Assembly: GCA_905221605.1 (NCBI GenBank)
Contig: CAJNDS010002847.1
Location: forward strand, 112,001 to 176,000
Length of the DNA stretch: 64,000 bases
Direction: 5' to 3'
Origin: Symbiodinium natans
Taxonomy: Eukaryota > Sar > Dinophyceae > Suessiales > Symbiodiniaceae
Below the pieces are notes generated by a model, which worked only from the letters and a program-made list of their open reading frames with translations, ran no database searches and was not told where the DNA came from. Positions within the stretch are counted from its first letter, which is position 1. Every line of letters starts with the position of its first letter. Shown here piece by piece: positions 6,701 through 15,345 of this stretch. The translations under genes and the position numbers were made by a program.

Positions 6701-9289
6701 GAGTCCGAGTACTACGCACTCACTGGTGCTGTCGCAGAAGGAATTGGCATTCGAGAAGCCGTAGAGTTCCTTTCTGGCAAAGCAGCGCGAATGAAGGCGT
6801 ACACAGACAGCAGTGCAGCACGTGGCATTGTGCATCGGCAAGGTGTTGGTCGTATCAAGCACTTAGCAACGAGAATGCTCTGGTTGCAAGAAGTTACCAG
6901 AAACGGCCTATGCAGCGTGAAGGCAGTGAGCACTGTTTTCAACCCTGCCGACTTAGGGACCAAGCCCCTCAACGCATCGAGAATGAAGCTACTTTTGAAC
7001 ATCCTTCAAGTTCATGATGATCGAGAAGCAATCGGTCGTGAAGAACGAATGGCCGCAAAGAGCACAGCTACAGTCAGAAGATTGACAAAGGTATCCGGAA
7101 GCAGACTTGGTTTGACGTTATTGTCAGCTTTTGGTTTTGCAGTTGAATCTGCAGGTCAGCAAGAAGGAGATTTTGTAGCACGAAGATATTTTTGCATGCA
7201 GCTGATGAGTTTTGTGTTTGGTCCGTTTTCTACAGCTCAAGAGCCACCTCAAGAACTTCAAGAAGTTGAACAAGAAGTTTTACATGGTCAAAGCAGCAAC
7301 AGCAGCATGAAGTTTTCACACGTTTTCACGAGCATGCCTGAGCTTGAGATGTTGATGCCCGTGTGCATGGCTGTGATTGTTGTTCTGGTGACAATCATTG
7401 TCTACTTGGCAGTGAACCAGAAGAAAGAGAAGAAGGGTGAGAAAGAAGAGAAGCCCAAAGAAAAGAAGCCTGAAGGTGAAGTCACAAAGAAGAAAGAAGA
7501 AGAAGACAAAGAGAAGAGCTCGCAAGGTGTCCTCGAAGACGACGAGACCGTGAAGATGAAGTTCGACGAGCTGATCGCGAAGATGGAGAAGCAAGAACGT
7601 GCCTTGGAGAAAGAAAAGTTGAAGAGAGAAGAAGCAGAAGAGAAGGCGAAGGAAGCAGAAGAAGATCGTGACCAAGCATTTGTTATGAAGGCAAAGGTGG
7701 TTGCGAAGTTCAGTGAAGCTGAAGCAGAGAAGAAAGCTTTGGAGAAAGAGAAGGAAGAGTTAGAGAAGCAGAAAGAAGCGTACAAGCAAGATGCCAAAGA
7801 GGTGAGAGAGCAGTTGAAGAAGGACTACGACATGATCACGAAGCACATGAAGAAAGAAGCAGAGGAGAGAAAGAGAGAAGCAGAAGAGCTAGAAGCAGCA
7901 GAACAAAGAAGAGAGGAGGAAGACAAGATCAATGCAGAGATCAGGAAAGCCAACGAGGAGAAGATTGAAGCAGCAGAACGACAAAAGAGGAAAGAGGAGA
8001 CAGACAAGAAAGCCGAAGCAATGAGACAAAAGGAGCAGGCAAAGAAGGCCCAGGAGGAGAAAGATGCCCAGGAGAAGGCAGCACAGGAAAGGAAAGCACA
8101 GGAGGAGAAGGAAGCACAGGAAAGGAAAGCACAGGAGGAGAAGGAAGCACAGGAAAGGAAAGCACAAGAGGAGAAGAAGAAGGCAAAGGAGAAGAAGGCA
8201 CAAGAGGAGAAAGAAGCACAAGAAAGGAAGGCCCAAGAGGAGAAGGAAGCACAAGAGAGGAAAGCACAGGAGGAGAAGGAAGCACAGGAAAGGAAAGCAC
8301 AAGAGGAGAAGGAAGCACAGGAGAAGGAAGATGAAAGGAACGAGGCAATCGCGAAGGAGAAGGTGAAGAAGCAAAGAGCAAAGTTAGAGGCCTATGAGGA
8401 AATGAGAAGAAAGGAGCAGGAAGCCCAAGAAGCGACGAAGGAAGAGAAGGAGAAGGCAAAGAAGGAGTTGAAGGAAGCACAGGAACGAAAGACACAAGCG
8501 GAGATTGAGGCAGAGAAGGAAAGAGCAGGAATGAAGGAGATTGAAGTCGTTGAAGTTGAAGATTCAGGATCTGAAGATGAAAAGCCCACACTAGGAGCAG
8601 AAGGAAAGAAGGATGCAGAAGGCAATGTGTGGCAGATCCACAAAGGAGCATTGTGGGTCAGGATCAAAGGCCAGTGGTATGATCCAAACTGGTGGACAAA
8701 GAAAGGATACACGCCACCGCCCGACGTTGCAGAGTCGAGCGAAGAAGGAAAAGAAGAAGGAGGAGCAGCAGGAACAGAAGAAGAGAGAAAGGAGAAAGAA
8801 GAAGAGCAGTACCGAGAACCACCGCAGAGAGGAGAGAAAGGTAGCAAGAACACAAAGGGCAAATGGAATGTGGTCACGTTTACAGATTGTGGTTGGATCT
8901 GGGAGTATTGCAAAGACACGAATGAGTATCGAGCAGTTCGGCTCGATCAGAAAGGATCAGCGCAGGTGAAAGGAGCGCGAATCAAAGGTGCCGAAGACTG
9001 GAACCTCGTGACGAAGCACTTCAAGAAGACAGGAAGGTGGGAGAGCCCCACAGAAATAAGAAGAGAGAGAGATGAGCCGCAGCAGCAAGAAGGACGAGGC
9101 CGAAGAGAACGAGAGCAAGAAGACTGGCAGCAAGAAAGTTGGCACCAGCAGCAGGACTGGTACGCCGACGACGGTTGGAGCCAGAGCTACTGGGAGCCAG
9201 ACTACGCCTACTACCACTACGCCCCGAAAGGGAAGTACCAAGGCAAAGGGAAATGGAAGTATGGTGGTGGTGGCAAGAAAGGCTGGTAA
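3401..9289 (+). CDS. pol: Pol of copia element A: integrase, RT, RNase H plus ~600-residue membrane/coiled-coil extension
   Basis: The long uninterrupted frame (1962 codons) encodes the enzymes that copy and integrate the element. A SAP-like segment (~residues 85-115) precedes the integrase HHCC zinc site (H-x3-H-x6-C-x2-C). The catalytic triad is D200, D265, E305, a D-x39-E spacing rather than the usual D-x35-E. RT motif A is SLDIKDAFLQ (Asp765) and the active-site loop is HVDD (856-857) in place of YVDD. RNase H starts at FSDADWAG (Asp1060) and has SSGESEYYAL and YTDSSAARG. After RNase H (~1180) come a hydrophobic segment at ~1316-1338, a Lys/Glu coiled coil with 11-residue AQEEKEAQERK repeats, and a Trp-rich tail. 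The extension is in frame with no stop. I do not recognise it; an envelope-like or membrane-tethering role is only a guess. The first ~40 codons overlap the protease frame, so the start is uncertain. Confidence 0.85.
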   Translation: MEQREPPEEAFALPWYGQTRFRLKEPVREDRRSSAQEQEAKRQKLEEEKRSFLPEDVQMEEAPRGEVERDSLVFTYDGYEYSKNSSVQILRQLCREFEVPSSGSKEQMLKRLSRAAQEREAADSLALGRRQYEAQVAPLMRKREERPNEQEVMLHNLTHLPFAGWCERCVATRAKENQHRKSELTRSPAEESSKSTLCFDFAYTSTSSSEAQPMVTLIANDAWSKWFVAVPVARRGGADALRHMTEALTTATLQLGYSEINVKADNEGVCRSLKIALQKMRGAHGLSTTLLSSVPHDHESNGLAERAVQTVRRHANCILDEVRVKTELPLSHEHPLMSWAMRHSAWLLNRFHRSSATGKTPYEFMTGQPYRGELVPFASTIMVKRLRPKRKGDRLWTFGVFLGKTESGMWLTFQSDGIHASRSARPVGEAYDAKAISSVNVFTWSIKNNTLGSRVLPQKRLVSPQIVLPAVAAGEERKSLEDEVADEAASDPPTSDEEKARRDAEELLQEFELVHDEHDPLADMVSEHEDEREEVPEEAKMDRESRPDFECVGSPSKIPRTRVELPRFGPGASSSVMRAERMPDNDERSDEEEDCFAGSEAGDFETEDEWSDEEQQEEVQVLPESFFSEEAGPPQLAEEDLEIFDDAAAGKEVSRLTKMGVIEEVPMEQEENKEVVWLTTKLVFDWRFRESEIVICENEIPEGQQEVPHEALKPRRCWQRRARLVAREYNNSKREDVFSPATSPSLTKLIPILALANRWSIWSLDIKDAFLQVPQKRPVHCKIPRGKGSQAVHGMEAKCWRLGRVLPGQRDASLLWSEFCAELLQQEGYEKSIANPALFRLIKNGKVVSVCIVHVDDLQVTGKATVVKPVLEALAKKVKLQVEGPFLTEEDYRNGFSKQSVRFLKRRYSYEDGKLFVRPDTKYVTKLLEKLRLGSRREKATPAAGNVQNTDETKELDENKKNVYRSCVGILLYLAQDRPDIQYAVRNLATGMKAPTQKKQKELEHCALYLKKTAGYAVCYTAGRPGTATLQRSKNLEQDSENENEKSIESGSHLVEVFSDADWAGNKSSRKSVSGGVIFLDGQYAFSYSRTQKTVALSSGESEYYALTGAVAEGIGIREAVEFLSGKAARMKAYTDSSAARGIVHRQGVGRIKHLATRMLWLQEVTRNGLCSVKAVSTVFNPADLGTKPLNASRMKLLLNILQVHDDREAIGREERMAAKSTATVRRLTKVSGSRLGLTLLSAFGFAVESAGQQEGDFVARRYFCMQLMSFVFGPFSTAQEPPQELQEVEQEVLHGQSSNSSMKFSHVFTSMPELEMLMPVCMAVIVVLVTIIVYLAVNQKKEKKGEKEEKPKEKKPEGEVTKKKEEEDKEKSSQGVLEDDETVKMKFDELIAKMEKQERALEKEKLKREEAEEKAKEAEEDRDQAFVMKAKVVAKFSEAEAEKKALEKEKEELEKQKEAYKQDAKEVREQLKKDYDMITKHMKKEAEERKREAEELEAAEQRREEEDKINAEIRKANEEKIEAAERQKRKEETDKKAEAMRQKEQAKKAQEEKDAQEKAAQERKAQEEKEAQERKAQEEKEAQERKAQEEKKKAKEKKAQEEKEAQERKAQEEKEAQERKAQEEKEAQERKAQEEKEAQEKEDERNEAIAKEKVKKQRAKLEAYEEMRRKEQEAQEATKEEKEKAKKELKEAQERKTQAEIEAEKERAGMKEIEVVEVEDSGSEDEKPTLGAEGKKDAEGNVWQIHKGALWVRIKGQWYDPNWWTKKGYTPPPDVAESSEEGKEEGGAAGTEEERKEKEEEQYREPPQRGEKGSKNTKGKWNVVTFTDCGWIWEYCKDTNEYRAVRLDQKGSAQVKGARIKGAEDWNLVTKHFKKTGRWESPTEIRRERDEPQQQEGRGRREREQEDWQQESWHQQQDWYADDGWSQSYWEPDYAYYHYAPKGKYQGKGKWKYGGGGKKGW
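8053..8332 (+). repeat. 33-bp tandem repeats encoding an 11-residue coiled coil
   Basis: Purine-rich units encoding AQEEKEAQERK recur about eight times inside the Pol extension, with one KKKAKEKK interruption. Eleven-residue periodicity is the hendecad form of a coiled coil. The reverse strand gives long open frames (Leu/Pro/Ser-rich) which are shadows of this composition. Confidence 0.75.
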
Positions 9290-9873
9290 GAAGAAGAAGC
9301 CAGCAAGAAGCATCGAGAAGGGTGACGACTGAACGCAGCGTGAAGCATGTATAGATTTTCTGAAGCTGTGTACATAGAAGTTCGAGCACCCCGAACATTG
9401 CACGAAGTACAAAGTAGGTACAACGAATGTTTTTGAATAAGCAAGGACCCCAATACGCCTTGTGATATTCACACGAGTTTCACCAAGAAGAAAGTAGTTT
9501 CACGAAGAGTTTCACGAAGCAGGACTAGGAGTGTAAGGTGCAGCCAGGTAGAGGCAAGAACAGTTGAAGAAAGAAGATGGTTAGGTAAAAGAGAAGACCA
9601 CACAAGAGCCATAGGCTGGCCACAGGGCTGAGACTCACAAGATGAGGACTCTAAGACAAGCCCGTGTAACTAGAAATTCGAGGTTAGGAGTTTATGCATG
9701 TTTCAAGAAACAAAGCAGAAAGAACTGGGTAAAAGACCTTGGACTAGAGGAGACGAATGTCCCCAGTTCAGTACACTTGAAGTCCGAAACAGCTCTTCGT
9801 CTTTTGGCACAGCAGTGAGAATCACTGCAGGAAAGAGAACGCCCTAAAGCCTTCGATCTGTTCCGAGGCGGGG
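9290..9873 (+). other. 3' untranslated region of element A
   Basis: AG-rich non-coding sequence lies between the Pol stop and the LTR. Short repeated phrases (TTTCACGAAG, CACGAAG) occur near 9478-9520. No gene is supported. A purine-rich stretch, GAGGCGGGG at 9865-9873, is placed like a polypurine tract, the primer for plus-strand synthesis. Confidence 0.55.
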
Positions 9874-10073
9874 TGTTAAGTGTACAGCATGTATCCAGGT
9901 ACAGTGAATGGGTGCAGTAGGAAAGACACCAAATGCCCTAAGGCATGTTGAGTCTGAGCAGAACGAGTTTGACACCGGAGGCTTAGGCTCAAGAGTCGAA
10001 AGCGAGAAAAGTTGTTTTGCCTTTAGAGCGTGGTAGGAAAAGTGAGCCATGATGTTTACCACGTTTTTCAACA
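9874..10073 (+). repeat. Putative 3' LTR of element A
   Basis: The segment begins TGTTAAGTG directly after a purine-rich stretch and ends TTTTTCAACA, giving TGTT...AACA inverted ends as is usual for LTRs. Its length (200 bp) is close to the 230-bp LTRs of element B. The matching 5' copy is not in the window, so the call rests on position and end motifs only. Confidence 0.5.
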
Positions 10074-10524
10074 TGCAGTCTCACAGTGCTCGCTCCGCCT
10101 CGTTGCAAATCTGAAATTTTGAAACTTTTAAATCTGCACGGGTGAACTCTGGCCCCTAGGGCTTTGTAGGAATTTTAGCTCCTGAGACTCCGTAAAGAAA
10201 TCTTGGTCCCCGATACTCTGTGAAACAAATATAGCACCTGGCACACTGCAGGAAATCGGGCATCCGAAGTCTGTCCTAGTGGACCTTGCCACGCTAACAA
10301 TCTGGATTGCTTATTCTTTTGTATTGAGTGGTTCTGTCTGTCTGACGTGTACACTTTAAAACTCTGTACGCCGAGCCCTGGCGGCTGAGACTTTGTAAGA
10401 TCCCTGAGCCCTGGGACATTGTAGGAATTGGAACCCCTGTGACCCTGGGAGTTCGGGTGCCATTTTATATTTTGACGCAACCCGAAACATGTAGACTGTC
10501 ATGAATTTCAAGCTTTCAAGAAGG
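10074..10524. repeat. Degenerate ~27-bp tandem repeat in intergenic DNA
   Basis: From about 10145 to 10255 four successive ~27-bp units share the pattern CCC-gactcTGTAgGAAAT (for example CTAGGGCTTTGTAGGAA and ACTCCGTAAAGAAAT). Related units reappear at about 10375-10450. They are too diverged for exact boundaries. No coding sequence is apparent. Confidence 0.4.
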
Positions 10525-10577
10525 CATATAATATATATATATATATATAATATATACATATACATATCTACATATAT
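10525..10577. repeat. AT-rich (TA)n microsatellite
   Basis: This is an almost pure alternating TA run with ATACATATACATA variants. Confidence 0.8.
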
Positions 10578-11078
10578 GGTTTAAGTTTTAACAGTTAAAT
10601 TTAAGAACGCCAGTTAATTTTTAAAGAGAGCTGTGGTCGTCTCATTGATCCGCACACGTGCAGGAGCTGCAGTTGTAAAGTAGGATTAACCGGAGCTGGA
10701 GCTCGGTTTCAGAGTCTGCCGAAGCCTGTATGTAGGCATAAACTAGAAACGTGGAGCTAAAGCTCGAAACTAGAAACTGCAAAACCTTTACCCGTAAACT
10801 AGAAACTGACGGGAATAATTATAGCGTCAACACACGGACTGCAGGCCCTGTAGCAGAAAACCCACTAAGCTGTTCGCACATTTTGAAGTCGATCGCTGGG
10901 AGAAACTGCTGAGACCGGATTACGCAAGCGCTTCCGTCAGGAAGAAACTGCCAAGGACAAAGAAACGGACGTAAAAGCTCAACAAAAGGCAAGCTGGCAA
11001 TTCACTGGCGGTACCAGTGCCTGTATTTACAGGTCTTGCGCTTGCACCCACCCGGCCGGCTCTCGTGCCAGCACCACG
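10578..11078. other. Unique intergenic sequence, no gene seen
   Basis: The phrase 'aaactagaaac' recurs at about 10740-10810. I see no convincing open frame or splice structure. Confidence 0.5.
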
Positions 11079-11315
11079 CCATCTCCTGCTACGAACTGAA
11101 CACATGTCTAGCAATACCAAGAAAAAATTAGCTGTTCTCCTTCGTGTCGTCGCCTTCCCAACTTCCCCAGGCATCCTGTCGTGCAACTTCATAACTATCC
11201 ATCTCCTGCTGCGAACTGAACACATGTCTCGCAATGCCAAGAAAAAAAAGGTTCTCCTTCGTGTCGTCGCCTTTCCAACTTCCCCACGCTTCCTGTCGTA
11301 CATCACTATGTATGT
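11079..11315. repeat. 120-bp tandem duplication
   Basis: The segment starting CCATCTCCTGCT at 11079 is repeated from 11199 with a 120-bp period. Shared phrases are CGAACTGAACACATGTCT and GTTCTCCTTCGTGTCGTCGC. The copies differ at scattered bases and by a short indel in an A run. Open frames here carry no recognisable domain. Confidence 0.75.
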
Positions 11316-12339
11316 GGCATTGAAATAACATGTCGACGTTCTTATTGAGACTGTATCCGAATGGCATTGTTACAGCAGCAGTTCTCCTCTTCGTCTTCTT
11401 CTGCGTGCTCCGGCGGGGTCTTCGGCACTGCCCAAGCGTTGGAGTGGCCACTGAAGCCTGAAACTTCAACCGAGATAATCATATATGAAAATTTAAAGCG
11501 AACAATTGCAAATAAGATTCCCACGAATCTTCTTGGATGCGGGCTCTGATGACGTCGCCTGATTTCGTGCACATTGTTGTATCTTGGAAACCATGAGTTT
11601 GGCGCAACATTGATTATTTTGGGCACTCAGGATTGCAAGAACTGCAGAAGTACATCTTATGAGTATTTTGCATGCTGCGCAATGCCAATAGCTGGGATTC
11701 CTCATCGGCACGAGATGCCGCCGCAGCCTCCTTGCACAGAGCAGACAAGCCCATACGCCTTGTACTTCTACGACAACTGAAACATCAGGCCTGCGCCTTC
11801 TTCACCCAGCGCGTCCACATGAGGAGAACTCCCTGAGGGAGCACCACTGAGCAATAGCTCTGGGACCTGCGATCATCATTTTTTCTGCTTCCTACATTTA
11901 CGCGTCTCTAAATCACTGCACGAGTCCTGACTGCGTCTCGGATCTCTTCCAGGCTCGGCAAGATCAATCTCTCAGCTGCCTGTATTGCTGGTATGTTTCA
12001 AGTCGTGTGTTTGCTTCAAACAAGAACTAGACAAGTCATCGGTCACACACTCATGAAACACAAAAGAAGAAACCTCTGCCATCGAATACGGGATTTCTCT
12101 GACCGACGCAGCCGTGACCTGCAATTGTCTTTACGCTTAATATTCTGAAACATGCATGCTACACAAAAATAAAATCTAAGCGCTGCGCCCAACTGTCATT
12201 GTCGAGCTTGCTGACCCAGGTGGGCAGGGCCGCACTCATACCGCCTTTGGCGAGATAGATGCATGGCTGACCAACCTGCATGGTGCCCGGAAAGAAAAGT
12301 GAGGCCGGCTTGAGCAAAAACCTGTCCGGTCGCTATACA
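11316..12339. other. Unique intergenic sequence, no gene seen
   Basis: The composition is mixed. Short open frames on both strands (up to ~95 codons) show no motif, signal peptide or credible exon borders. Confidence 0.45.
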
Positions 12340-12725
12340 TTGTCCAGGAATTGCTTGCCGTGGCGCTATCCGTCAAGCAATAAGTTGTCCCTATATTCAA
12401 ACTGTGCAGGCAAATTGTCCAGAACTGCCTTGCCTTGACATTATCCGTTAGGGCAAACAGTCCACGAGCTACGCGCTCAGGATTTGCAGACAATTTCAGT
12501 CGGCCATTGCTGCTCTGACGCTATCCGTCAATAGAAATATTCCGGGCGCTATACGCCAAGACTGCGAAAGTATTTCGTCGATGCTGCCCTGACGCTATCC
12601 GTCCGGGTAAATAATCCCGGCGCTATGCACCCAAGAATGTGACAGCCGCTTGTCTAAGAAGTGCTGCCCTGACGCTATCCGTCAGGGCATACAGTCCCGG
12701 CGCTATGCACTCAGGACTTCCACAT
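12340..12725. repeat. Degenerate copies of the ~80-bp hairpin satellite
   Basis: At least four diverged units contain the core GACGCTATCCGTC followed by CCCGGCGCTATGCAC-like text, at about 12360, 12440, 12520, 12600 and 12670. Units become more like the canonical repeat toward the right end. The same family reappears as near-identical copies at 14286-14785. Confidence 0.75.
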
Positions 12726-13115
12726 CTACCTTGCTTGCGCGGGTCAACACCCCAACTCCGGGTTTTGAAAGGATTTCAGTTGGGGATCTGAAAATTACCC
12801 CCCAACCTGGGAAATCAGCCGGCTGAAATCCTTGGTTAAAGGGATGCGAAGGGCATAAAATGCCTTAAAAGGAATGCGCACAAACAACGAGGGGCATATC
12901 ATCTCATTGTTTGTGTGAAATTATAGAATAAGATATAATGTTTCCAAATCCTTTATATCTTCAAGTCAATTGATGTTTTCGGGAAGGTTCCGCAGAAGCA
13001 CCCAAGTACCCAGAACTAGGTGCCTCTCATAAACTCCGCAAAATCCGTGACGCCCACGGTCTCCTAGAGCAAGGTGTCAAAATGCAGAATTTGGGGAGTT
13101 AAAAAGCCTAAAAAA
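12726..13115. other. Unique spacer with an inverted repeat
   Basis: GGATTTCAGTTGGGG at about 12769 faces CCCCAAC...GCTGAAATCC at about 12800-12832, giving a small imperfect hairpin. There is no gene-like sequence. Confidence 0.45.
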
Positions 13116-14290
13116 CTGAAATCTGGCACTGGGCAGGTCCTGGAAGCAGTAATGGGACCCAAAAAGCTCAAAACTGGCACCGGGCAGGTCCTGGAAGCAG
13201 TTAAGGGACCGAAAAAGCTCAAAACTGTCACTGGGCAGGTCCTGGAAGCAGTTAATGGACCAAAAGCTCAAAACTGACACTGGGCAGGTCCTGGAAGCAG
13301 TTAAGGGGCCCAAAACGCTCAAAACTGGCACTGGGCAGGTCCTGGAAGCAGTTAAGGGGCCAAAAGCTCAAAACTGGCACTGGGCAGGTCCTGGAAGCAG
13401 TTAAGGGGCCAAAAGCTCAAAACTGGCACTGGGCAGGTCCTGGAAGCAGTTAAGGGGCCAAAAGCTCAAAACTGGCACTGGGCAGGTCCTGGAAGCAGTT
13501 AATGGACCTGAAAAAGACCTGAAAAGCTCGGAACTGGCACTGGGCAGGTCCTGGAAGCAGTCAAGGAGCCCAAAACGCTCAAAACTGGCACTGGGCAGGT
13601 CCTGGAAGCAGTTAAGGGGCCCAAAACGCTCAAAACTGGCACTGGGCAGGTCCTGGAAGCAGTTAAGGGGCCAAAAGCTCAAAACTGGCACTGGGCAGGT
13701 CCTGGAAGCAGTTAAGGGGCCAAAAGCTCAAAACTGGCACTGGGCAGGTCCTGGAAGCAGTTAATGGACCTGAAAAAGACCTGAAAAGCTCGGAACTGGC
13801 ACTGGGCAGGTCCTGGAAGCAGTTAAGGAGCCCAAAACGCTCAAAACTGGCACTGGGCAGGTCCTGGAAGCAGTTAAGGGGCCCAAAACGCTCAAAACTG
13901 GCACTGGGCAGGTCCTGGAAGCAGTTAAGGGGCCAAAACTGGCACTGGGCAGGTCCTGGAAGCAGTTAAGGGGCCAAAAGCTCAAAACTGGCACTGGGCA
14001 GGTCCTGGAAGCAGTTAATGGACCAAAAGCTCAAAACTGGCCCTGGGCAGGTCCTGGAAGCAGTTAATGGACCTGAAAAGCTCGGACCTGGCACTGGGCA
14101 GGTCCTGGAAGCAGTTAATGGACCTGAAAAGCTCGGAACTGGCACTGGGCAGGTCCTGGAAGCAGCTAAGCGACCCAAAAACCTCAAAACTGGCAATTAA
14201 GGGACCCAAAACGCTCAAAACTGGTACTGGGCAGGTCCTGGAAGCAGTTAAGGGACTCAAAACGCTCAAAACTAGCACTGGGCAGGTCCT
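13116..14290. repeat. 49-52 bp satellite array with higher-order structure
   Basis: About 24 copies of a unit share the core CTGGGCAGGTCCTGGAAGCA. The basic period is 49 bp, with 51-52 bp variants where AAAAGCTC becomes CCAAAACGCTC. The block beginning GTTAATGGACCTG with a doubled GAC-CTGAAAA recurs at 13498 and 13760, so groups of five units form a 262-bp higher-order repeat. Open frames across it are repeat artefacts. Confidence 0.9.
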
Positions 14291-14785
14291 ACCGTCAGGG
14301 CAAACAGCCCCGGCGCTATGCACTGAGGACTTCCACCGCATTCCGGCTGGTAATTGCTGCCCTGACGCTATCCGTCAGGGCAAACAGTCCCGGCGCTATG
14401 CACTCAGGACTTGCACAGGATTCCGGCTGGTAATTGCTGCCCTGACGCTATCCGTCAGGGCAAACAGTCCCGGCGCTATGCACTCAGGACTTGCGCAGGA
14501 TTCCGGCTGGTAATTGCTGCCCTGACGCTATCCGTCAGGGCAAACAGTCCCGGCGCTATGCACTCAGGACTTGCACAGGATTCCGGTTGGTAATTGCTGC
14601 CCTGACGCTATCCGTCAGGGCAAACAGTCCCGGCGCTATGCACTCAGGACTTCCACAGCATTCCGCTTGGTAATTGCTGCCCTGACGCTATCCGTCAGGG
14701 CAAACAGTCCCGGCGCTATGCACTCAGGACTTCCACAGCATTCCGGCTGGTAATTGCTGCCCTGACGCTATCCGTCAGGGCAAAC
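14286..14785. repeat. 80-bp satellite with a built-in 9-bp-stem hairpin
   Basis: About six near-identical 80-bp units. Each has GCCCTGACG-CTATC-CGTCAGGGC, a perfect 9-bp stem with a 5-base loop, followed by the CCCGGCGCTATGCACTCAGG text. It joins the 49-bp array at ~14290 and the 87-bp array at ~14785 without spacer. Related degenerate units lie at 12340-12725. Confidence 0.92.
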
Positions 14786-15345
14786 GCCAAGGGGATCCCG
14801 GCAAATTTTGACCGGCAAAGTTGTTCCTACCCTGTTCAGTTTTGTTTGGTGTTTGCCGGACTTTTGCAGGGCGCCAAGAGGATTCCGGCAAATTTTGACC
14901 GGCAAAGTTGTTCCTACCCTTTTCCGTTTTGTTTGGTATTTGCAGGGTTTTTGCGGGGCGCCAAGGGGATCCCGGCAAATTTTGACCGGCAAAGTTGTTC
15001 CTACCCTGATCAGTTTTGTTTGGTGTTTGCCGGACTTTTGCAGGGCGCCAAGAGGATTCCGGCAATTTTTGACCGGCAAAGTTGTTCCTACCCTTTTCCG
15101 TTTTGTTTGGTATTTGCAGGGTTTTTGCGGGGCGCCAAGGGGATCCCGGCAAATTTTGACCGGCAAAGTTGTTCCTACCCTGATCAGTTTTGTTTGGTGT
15201 TTGCCGGACTTTTGCAGGGCGCCAAGAGGATTCCGGCAAATTTTGACCGGCAAAGTTGTTCCTACCCTTTTCCGTTTTGTTTGGTATTTGCAGGGCTTTT
15301 GCGGGGCGCCAAGGGGATCTCGGCAAATTTTGACCGGCAAAGTTG
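14785..15345. repeat. 87-bp satellite arranged in 174-bp dimers
   Basis: CGCCAAGGGGATC starts at 14785, 14959, 15133 and 15307 (174-bp steps). A variant half-unit, CGCCAAGAGGATTCC, sits at +87. Both halves share TTTTGACCGGCAAAGTTG. Because 87 is divisible by three, four to five overlapping open frames of 170-190 codons run through it on both strands; none has protein-like character. Confidence 0.92.

Larger units (their letters stand above)
1..10073 (+). mobile_element. Ty1/copia LTR retrotransposon A, 5' end cut by the window
   Basis: Domain order is Gag, CCHC zinc knuckle, aspartic protease, integrase, reverse transcriptase, RNase H. Integrase before RT is the Ty1/copia (Pseudoviridae) order. 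The 5' LTR lies outside the window. The 3' end is placed at 10073 because a TGTT...AACA segment (9874-10073) follows a purine-rich stretch GAGGCGGGG. Coding is in three frames: Gag and protease share one frame, the zinc knuckle is +1 and Pol is -1 relative to them, so at least three indels or recoding events separate the parts. After RNase H the Pol frame runs on for about 770 codons into a membrane segment, a charged coiled coil and a Trp-rich tail, which ordinary copia elements lack. The element seems old or inactive, but most domains keep their catalytic residues. Confidence 0.88.

Noticed and set aside
7316-8919. Long reverse-strand frames (up to 236 codons, Leu/Ser/Pro-rich) under the Pol extension
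   Set aside because: Mirror of the AAG/GAG-rich coiled-coil coding strand; element A Pol explains the region.
13074-14753. Frames of 60-148 codons across the 49-bp and 80-bp satellites
   Set aside because: Repeat translation only; no start context or domain.
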